DNA of 64,000 nt from Saururus chinensis (taxonomy: Eukaryota; Streptophyta; Magnoliopsida; Piperales; Saururaceae), in NCBI GenBank assembly GCA_035235625.1, contig CP141140.1:53811351-53875350 (forward strand), written 5' to 3'. Below are positions 57,490 to 64,000 of this stretch, in pieces (within the stretch, counting starts at the first letter, position 1; every line of letters begins with the position of its first letter). The notes under the pieces were generated by a model. That model made no database searches. It had not been told where the DNA came from and saw only the letters and a program-made list of their open reading frames with translations. The translations under genes and the position numbers were made by a program.

Positions 57490-58649
57490 AAATTGGGGAC
57501 ACAAAATTTACATCTTTCACAAAACTTAGTTGTGATAATACCATAATTAAATATTTAAATATTATGTGCATTAAATTAGTCATAGGATCCATAGTGACAA
57601 ATTATACTTTCTTGTACATAAAAGCAAACCTATAAGAAGGTAATGAATCAACAAACTGAGAAGGTAGGCTCTGCTCTATAGCTACAGCCTTTCCGGTAAC
57701 TCTAAATAATATTTTACCTAGAGAAACCTACACCACGAAGGATATTGAGTGTACGGGTATACTCAATAGAATTTCAACTAATCCAAAACAAATAATTTGA
57801 CAAACATACTGAGAAAGAGTTTGTTGCCAAAACATTTGCATAAGCCAAAAAGGTAAATTCACCTTTCCAAGTCAAATATACTTACAACACATAATTCCAT
57901 TTTTGGGTTCACTAGACACAATAGCCTCATCGATGAGTTCCCACTTAACTACATACTGGACTACCACAAACTCAACTTAAATATTTGCTTGAAGCTTGCC
58001 CCACCCCATCTAAGCCATGAAGGGCCCACTAGGGCTTATGGACCCTAGTGTCGAGATCCAGACTACCATGATCATCGCAACCTCCTGATATGTTATGTTG
58101 CGTGGGACTAGTCGTCTTTTGATGCTCTAGTCCATTCAAACCTAACTCCTAGGCAAGGGGAGTGACTCTATATAACTCCCACCCTTGGGGAGCTGGAATA
58201 CCGTAATCTTGTTTCATATTGCACCCTTCCGTTCTATATGGCTAAACGACTCACTTGATGAGGCAATCCAACACCAAGATCCCTTGTCCTTAAGTGTCAA
58301 ATGCATTAGTTTCGGGTTACCAATCATCACATTACAAGGTCTCATATACATTAGGGTTTACTAATCCCTACTTAATGCGTATTTATCCATCATCCAATCA
58401 TGCTCCAATTTTTTTTGGAAATCATGCAATTATACAATTTACTATATGGCAAAATCATTATTATAAGTTATAGCGTAAATCCTTTATCTTGAGGCACCAT
58501 GGGTAAACTCACCGATATGTTAATTAGGATATGGATGACCATTGGTAATCCCATCAATGTGTCAAACCTCCATCGACAGTAAGTTGGCTAGGAGTATCCA
58601 CCTCGCTGATGTCACACCAATGCATCGGTCTCACTGTCAATGACTGATC

Positions 58650-60042
58650 GTTTATAATTAAACCCTTTGCAAATGTACAAGGTAATTGTACTAGGATAAG
58701 TATTTAAGGGTTGTTGAACCTTAGGGACGGATGAATTATTACTAAATCTAAAGAAGAATTTGCTGAGTAAAAAGTAGAAAAAACTTAAATTTAAATTAAG
58801 CAAAAGAAAGGAATCAACTAGTTTAAAAATAAGAGATTAATATAATAGAAATTACTTAAGAAATCACATCTACTATAGAACCATAACAATTCTTTAACTT
58901 CTAATCTAAATCTAGTGTGAATATGAATAAGTATTTTCAGCTATAAGCTAGAATTACTTCAAAAAGAATCATTAATTAAATTCCATGGCATGAACTATCT
59001 TTGACAATAGCACGGATCATCTACACTAAACTGGCTATAGGCATGACCCGTCTAATCTTAGTATAACTCATCCAAGTCATTAATTATCTAAACATTAAAA
59101 CTATTGTATGACCATCTCATCTAAATCACAAAAATTAGAATCGATGCAAATATCAAAACTACATCAATCTATCATCTACAAGACAATAAATCAACATAGA
59201 CTTGAATAAATATTAAAAGCTCTTCCATTAAAAAGGAAATCCTTATCATACAATTGTCATCATTCACAACTGAGATCTAAATTAAAAAAAAAAAACTGAA
59301 ACTTATCTATAGCTTCATCAACTCCTAAGTAAAAGAAAAGTCTAGTCTTCCATTGTAGAAGAAAGCACTTGAATCTCCATTGAAAGCTTTGGCTTCTCTT
59401 CTATCTTCTTCTTCCTTTTTCTCTTCATAAAATCTACTGGAATCCTTTGGTTTCAAGCCAAATATGTCTTTTTATAGGCATAAGATCCATAGGAAGAAGT
59501 TGTATATGAAAAGGATTGAAATTTGGGTCAAACTAGGAAACTGCGCGTTATGCCGTTTGAATGCCCTGCATGCCCGTTCGAACAATTATACTAAGTTTTT
59601 CTTCAAAATCACGTTATCCCGTTCGAACACCCTAGATGCCCATTCGAACGGCTACACTATTTCTGCAATCTGGACAATTTTCCTGGACAGTCCATATTCT
59701 GTTCATTTTGTTTTTCTTTGTGTCCATATTAGTTTCCAACTTGTTTATAACTCCGAAATGTTGTCCAAATCACTTTAAAGTATGTCAAGACTATTTTGAC
59801 CTATTCCAAACATCGTCAAAGTACCTCAATAAGCGTATTTTTCCTATAAAATATAAAATATCATCCTTTAGACATGTAGAATATAACTAAAATTCTAACT
59901 TGATTTAAATACACATCTAAACTACTAATAACTACAAAATTATTAATAATTAAACTAAAATACTAATATCTATCTTAATTTAAATAAATCATAACTAACT
60001 CTAAATTAACCTAATATATACTAGCAAATAAGGTAAAAAGGC

Positions 60043-60099
<57 letters not shown>

Positions 60100-60180
60100 C
60101 ATACTTATCAATGACTAATCAACATGCATGTCACTGCATAATGCAAGGGTTCTATTCATATTCCTCCTTTCCCCGGTGTA
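58650..60180. other. Unrecognised insertion inside B2
   Basis: AT-rich sequence without domain or defined ends. It holds TTCGAA-containing motifs (CCCGTTCGAAC at about 59572 and 59610) like those in family A LTRs, and a (TA)n tract at about 60045-60097. The 104-codon frame at 59464 covers the motif region and is not convincing as a gene. Confidence 0.35.
60045..60097. repeat. (TA)n microsatellite
   Basis: Uninterrupted TA dinucleotide run inside the B2 insertion. Confidence 0.97.
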
Positions 60181-60866
60181 GACACCACATCGGTGACCTC
60201 ACAGATGATCGAGAGAGAGAAAGTGTGTGTGTGTGTGTGATATTAGAGACCCTACAACCTTTCCAAACACATTTTTTCATGGAAAAACACAGAAATATTT
60301 TCAAATCAAAGTTCTAAATAATTTGGGTCAGAAATCAAGCGTTATGCCCATTACAATTTTAAATTAACATTATAGCATAATCATGCATGACATAACTAAA
60401 AAAATCACATGCACACATTCAAGATCATCAAGAACTTGAAGAAAATCAAAATTTTATAAATACTTTTCACTATTTCAAAGAGTAAATTGCAATCCGACCT
60501 GAACCGAAGCATAGTTTTTCCTCTCTGTGACGCAAATTCTCCTCTTGAACTACTCCAAGACACTCTCTTCGGTGCTAGGACTCCTTGGAGATTTCCTTTC
60601 TCTAACATTCCCGGTTTCACTCCATTTTATATGAAGGTAACTACTTAAAGAGCCTCGAAACTATAAAATTGCCTCATTTTTCGAAATAACCAATACATGT
60701 AGTTATCATTAGTAGGTTGACAATGTGTCGATGGTTACCGATAGTTACATTAAACTATTCTATTGGTAAGACATCAATGTGTTAGTGGTTTGATGGTGAA
60801 CAAAAATAAATTTTTTAAAGAAATAAAAGCAATTATTTTATTCTTGAAAACACAGGGTGCAAAAAA

Positions 60867-61300
60867 AGACACATTCCAAGATTTTAGAATAAGATGATCA
60901 CGATTTTCGACATAGCTTCACATGTGATTTTAAGTAGAAACTAGTTTAATTTATTATGAACTTGAATTGCATAACAATATGATCATGCTGTCTTATGAAA
61001 ACCAATCTTATTATGAACATGTAATTACAAAATTGTGTGATTATGTTGCCTGATGAAAACAAATTTTTTTATGAACATGTAATTGCAGAACAACATAATT
61101 ATGATACTTTATGAAATAAAAACCGTAATTGTAATTTAGGTATTTGAACAGTTATCATATACACTAAACTATATGTTATTAGCAATGACTAATATTGTAC
61201 ATCTTGCAAGATATAGGAACATCAAAACAAAAGGTAGTAAAACTAATATTTGTATATAGTAATGTCTACCTGGGACTACGAGGCATCATATATAGTGTTT
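60867..61300. repeat. Second copy of the 47.1-47.4 kb sequence (unit F)
   Basis: The order CATGATCATG..., TTGAACAGTTATC, AAACTATATG, AATATTGTACATC, CTAATATTTGTATATAGTAA at 60960-61270 follows that at 47140-47370, with substitutions and indels. Both read in the same orientation. Confidence 0.6.
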
Positions 61301-62779
61301 ATGATATATTTGCTTTTAGCTTTTTCAAAGAAAATAGGATAAAAATATCATAAAGTTTATAGAAAAGGAGATGCCCTATGAATGACATGGTTAATTGCTA
61401 GAAAAAATGATGATTGGCCCTGTAAATTGAATGAATACTTTGAAGGCATCCATCCATCTGTGCTCAAGTTTGGCCAGATAGAAAAGATTTGAACTTTGCT
61501 TGTGAATTGCGGGATAAAACGATGATTCCCAATATAACCTTTAAAGTGCTTATTCAACTTGCATGAATTGTGTTTCTCTAAAAAACAATTGCAGGAACTG
61601 TATATTCATTTTCTAAAACCCCTAAACTTCATACCGCTGGAAAACTTATGAACATAATATCATCGGAGATTAGAGAAGGGTGACACAAAAGCCGATGTTC
61701 ATTAGATAAAGTTGGGTTGTTAGAGATGGTGGATGGTAGAAATCTCTTATATCCTTTGGCACATATTATTGTCAGAGATTTATGCAGGAAAGAGATATCT
61801 ACACATCACGAAATTTCATATTCGGCATTTTAGGTCTTTTATATTAAGGATAGGTATTTTTATCTTTTTTTACAATAACTATCATTAATGATGTTTTATG
61901 ATATAAAAAATATTACTTGTAGTTATTTGTAATTACATAATTTTCTTTATCTTTTTGTGTAGATACCTCTTAATTTTTTTAAATTATAATTCATGAGGTC
62001 ATGTATAACTATACTATAATATAAAGTAAATTAATATATTATAGAATTTTCAAATTCTAACTATACGACCCATATTTTATACTATTAATCTTTTATTTAC
62101 TCCTATTTAATTTATCTTAATCCCCAAAAGAGCCAAAGATATTATGATCCTAATCCATATTTTTAGGTTATATTAATTTTATAATATTATATCTTGCCTC
62201 TTCGAGCTCTAATTCATGCATTAGTGGTATCATTGGAAAGCTATCGATGAGCTCTATTAATAAGGTCCCCCATGACTATATTTTCTTTGAAAAAAGATAG
62301 GCCTTATGTATATAACACACTTCTTGATAATAATTTTTTATATTTTGTATATATTATACATATTTAGATTTGTATATTCTTAACACTCTTAAAAAAATCC
62401 CAAAGAGCTCCATCAAATGAAATCTGACACCAAACTGATCTAAATATGAATAATATATTCCACGGTACAAAGTTTTTTTACACTATTATCTTTGCTTACT
62501 ATAACATAATATTTATCTTATAAAATTTATATTCACAATTACCTATTACGAGTGTATATAAGTTAATATAAAGCTTGTATATATAATTAATGATCATTGT
62601 AGTCCTCAAAGTCATATATTATAACTATAGTAGCATACAAGAGATACCTTTATTCAATTTATATTTTATTTGTAAGTTATTCTATTTTATCTTATCTAAT
62701 GTATGTGAATTCTTGATATTTTACTCTAATTAAAATTTACAATAAGAAATAAATGCAGACAATTAGACACATAGGGATA
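61301..62779. other. AT-rich intergenic sequence
   Basis: Very AT-rich, particularly 61850-62760. The minus-strand frame at 61357-61557 has no recognised domain. No gene supported. Confidence 0.5.
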
Positions 62780-62910
62780 AGGGTGTTAAAGTAAACTTGA
62801 AAGCTCGACTTGACTTTACTCGCGTTCGAGCTTAAACTCGAAATTGGTCAAACCAAGCTCAAACATACATGTATTTGGCTCGACTCAGCTTAAAGCTCAA
62901 TAAAAACAAA
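62780..62910. mobile_element. Fragment of a hAT-type non-autonomous element
   Basis: AAGGGTGTTAAAGTAAACTTG followed by repeated GCTCGACTTGAC, GTTCGAGCTTAAACTCG and GGCTCGACTCAGC resembles one end of common plant hAT-type elements with AGCTCG subterminal repeats. The other end was not found. Confidence 0.4.
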
Positions 62911-63440
62911 CTTACATTAAGTACATTAATTTTTTGATATGTACATGCATATATTATACATTATATATAGGTTTCATGTCTTCCAAGTTTTAATTTTTTT
63001 ATTTAATATATTATTTTTACTTTATTCATGTATAATTATATGAGACTTTTGTTAGAAGAATTATATAATATATCTCATAAGATCTAGAACTATTTTTCAT
63101 AAAACTTTACACCCTCTATCATGAATTAGTAGTTTAAATTAAAAAATTAAAATTAATAAAGATTAGTTTATTTAATTTTCTAATTAAATTATTTATTAAT
63201 TATATTTATTTTAATAATTTTTTTAAATACCTTTGAATCACCAATTACAAGAACTAAATTAAAGTTGGGCGCGTGACCTATTAGGACTAAGATTGAAACT
63301 TTATTATCGTTAAGTCCTGACTATTTTAATTTTGACTACTAAGTAACTAAAATATAAGTAACTTTTAAAAAACCTAAAATACCCTTCTTTCTTTTTGTAT
63401 TGAATTGCAAATTTAAGGCTCTAACCGCCCAAATTTGGGA
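62911..63440. other. AT-rich intergenic or promoter sequence
   Basis: No gene or repeat recognised. Confidence 0.45.
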
Positions 63441-63731
63441 TTGCGCGCTATTTGCTCCTAACGAAAACCGAAGCTCCGGCGATTAGAAGCTTCATTCCGG
63501 CGATTTCATGCTCTTGTGATCCATTGCTTGTCGTCTTCCTCTCTAATTGTTGCTGCTCTTAGGACCCCCACCAAGCTTTTTGATGGTGACCACCTTCTCC
63601 GGCAATACCACCTCCACCTCCACCGCCCCCAATTCATCGTTCCGCTACTCTCGCATTTTCTACTAAAACCAAACATTTTCCACTCCGTTGACTGCAAAGT
63701 TTTTGGTTCAGATTCGAAGTTCCGTATTCAG
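63441..63731 (+). other. Possible first exon (5' leader) of a gene extending right
   Basis: Composition changes from AT-rich to balanced, with CCGGCGATT repeats (63476, 63498), a short upstream frame (ATGCTCTTGTGA at 63508) and a good splice donor, ATTCAG/GTAGTG, at 63731. The T-rich sequence after it looks intronic. A frame open from about 63519 to the donor lacks an ATG, so the exon may be mostly untranslated, or the gene may be broken. Product unknown. Confidence 0.35.
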
Positions 63732-64000
63732 GTAGTGTAGACTCTTGTTTGTCTTTCTCGTGTTTGTAGGTCATCTATTAAATGTTTGAAGTTGAAGTTT
63801 GCGGTTTTTTGTTTGTCATTTTTTGGGTTTAGTTGAGTGAGATACTTGTACTGGGGAAATGCCTGGGTTTCTATTGTTACTGATAAACAATGTGATCCAT
63901 TTCACTTATGTGAAGTCAAGATTGTTTCTTTGAAGTTTTCATCTTTGCTGTTTGTGATTTTGAGGTTCGGCTGATGCCGGCTATTTCTCATTTTACGTAT
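63732..64000 (+). other. Possible first intron of the right-edge gene
   Basis: T-rich sequence after the donor at 63731 with frequent TTTGTTTG and TTTTTGG motifs, typical of plant introns. No acceptor can be chosen before the window ends. Confidence 0.3.

Larger units (their letters stand above)
57490..60866 (-). mobile_element. Decayed LTR family B (copy B2) with an internal insertion
   Basis: Minus-strand B-type sequence. The left end (GGGGACACAAAATTTACA, about 57494) corresponds to the family 3' end, and CTTGAAAACACAGGGTGCA (to about 60866) to its 5' end. Matching blocks include 57600-57660 and 58495-58650 (GGTAATCCCATCAATGTGTC) and 60700-60800. Neither terminus is intact and no target duplication was found. 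Foreign sequence of about 1.5 kb lies between roughly 58650 and 60180. Confidence 0.6.

Noticed and set aside
59464..59778. 104-codon plus-strand frame
   Set aside because: No domain; it spans repeated TTCGAA motifs within transposon-derived sequence.

Overview
This is about 64 kb of plant nuclear DNA, AT-rich, gene-poor and dominated by transposable elements. Plant origin is shown by the last exon of a sucrose-phosphate synthase gene at the left edge, by an intact VQ-motif protein gene near 34.3 kb, and by plant-type Ty3/gypsy, CACTA-like and hAT-like elements. The species cannot be named from this window; an angiosperm is the safe call. No prokaryotic gene, operon, CRISPR array, rRNA or tRNA gene was seen.

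Layout. 1-0.8 kb: the 3' end of the SPS gene, then unique flank. 1.5-14.7 kb: decayed elements. These are a solo LTR of family A (minus), a copia-like scrap, a truncated family C LTR (minus), and an old CACTA-like element that received a truncated family B LTR and a second family A solo LTR; the latter was itself hit by an 830-bp hAT-type element. 14.7-18.3 kb: little recognisable apart from a foldback element and a 142-bp tandem satellite. 18.3-30.7 kb: the only LTR element with coding remnants (family A, probable Tekay/Del-type chromovirus). It carries broken RT, RNase H and integrase, a polypurine tract, and a 3' LTR containing a 5.4-kb CACTA-like insertion with about 2.8 kb of near-pure pyrimidine DNA. 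The whole element splits the 142-bp satellite. 30.7-38.7 kb: a gene island with the VQ gene, a 146-bp duplication just upstream of it, a SINE-like sequence and a small foldback element. 38.7-46.2 kb: three solo LTRs of different families nested inside one another, each with a perfect 5-bp target duplication. 46.2-61.3 kb: an unrecognised degenerate sequence interrupted by a family C solo LTR that contains a family D solo LTR, and by a decayed family B LTR. 61.3-64 kb: AT-rich DNA ending in a possible first exon.

How it fits together. The insertion history is readable from junctions: B then E then A at 38.7-46.2 kb; C then D at 48.3-56.7 kb; satellite then A then CACTA-like at 18-31 kb; CACTA-like then A then hAT at 7.9-14.7 kb. 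All five LTR families have similar termini (TGTrA...CCC at the start, GGGCrTsACA or close at the end) and nearly all survive as solo LTRs, pointing to frequent LTR-LTR recombination. No new cellular system is claimed. The most unusual structures are the pyrimidine-rich higher-order repeat inside the CACTA-like element and the stacks of nested solo LTRs.
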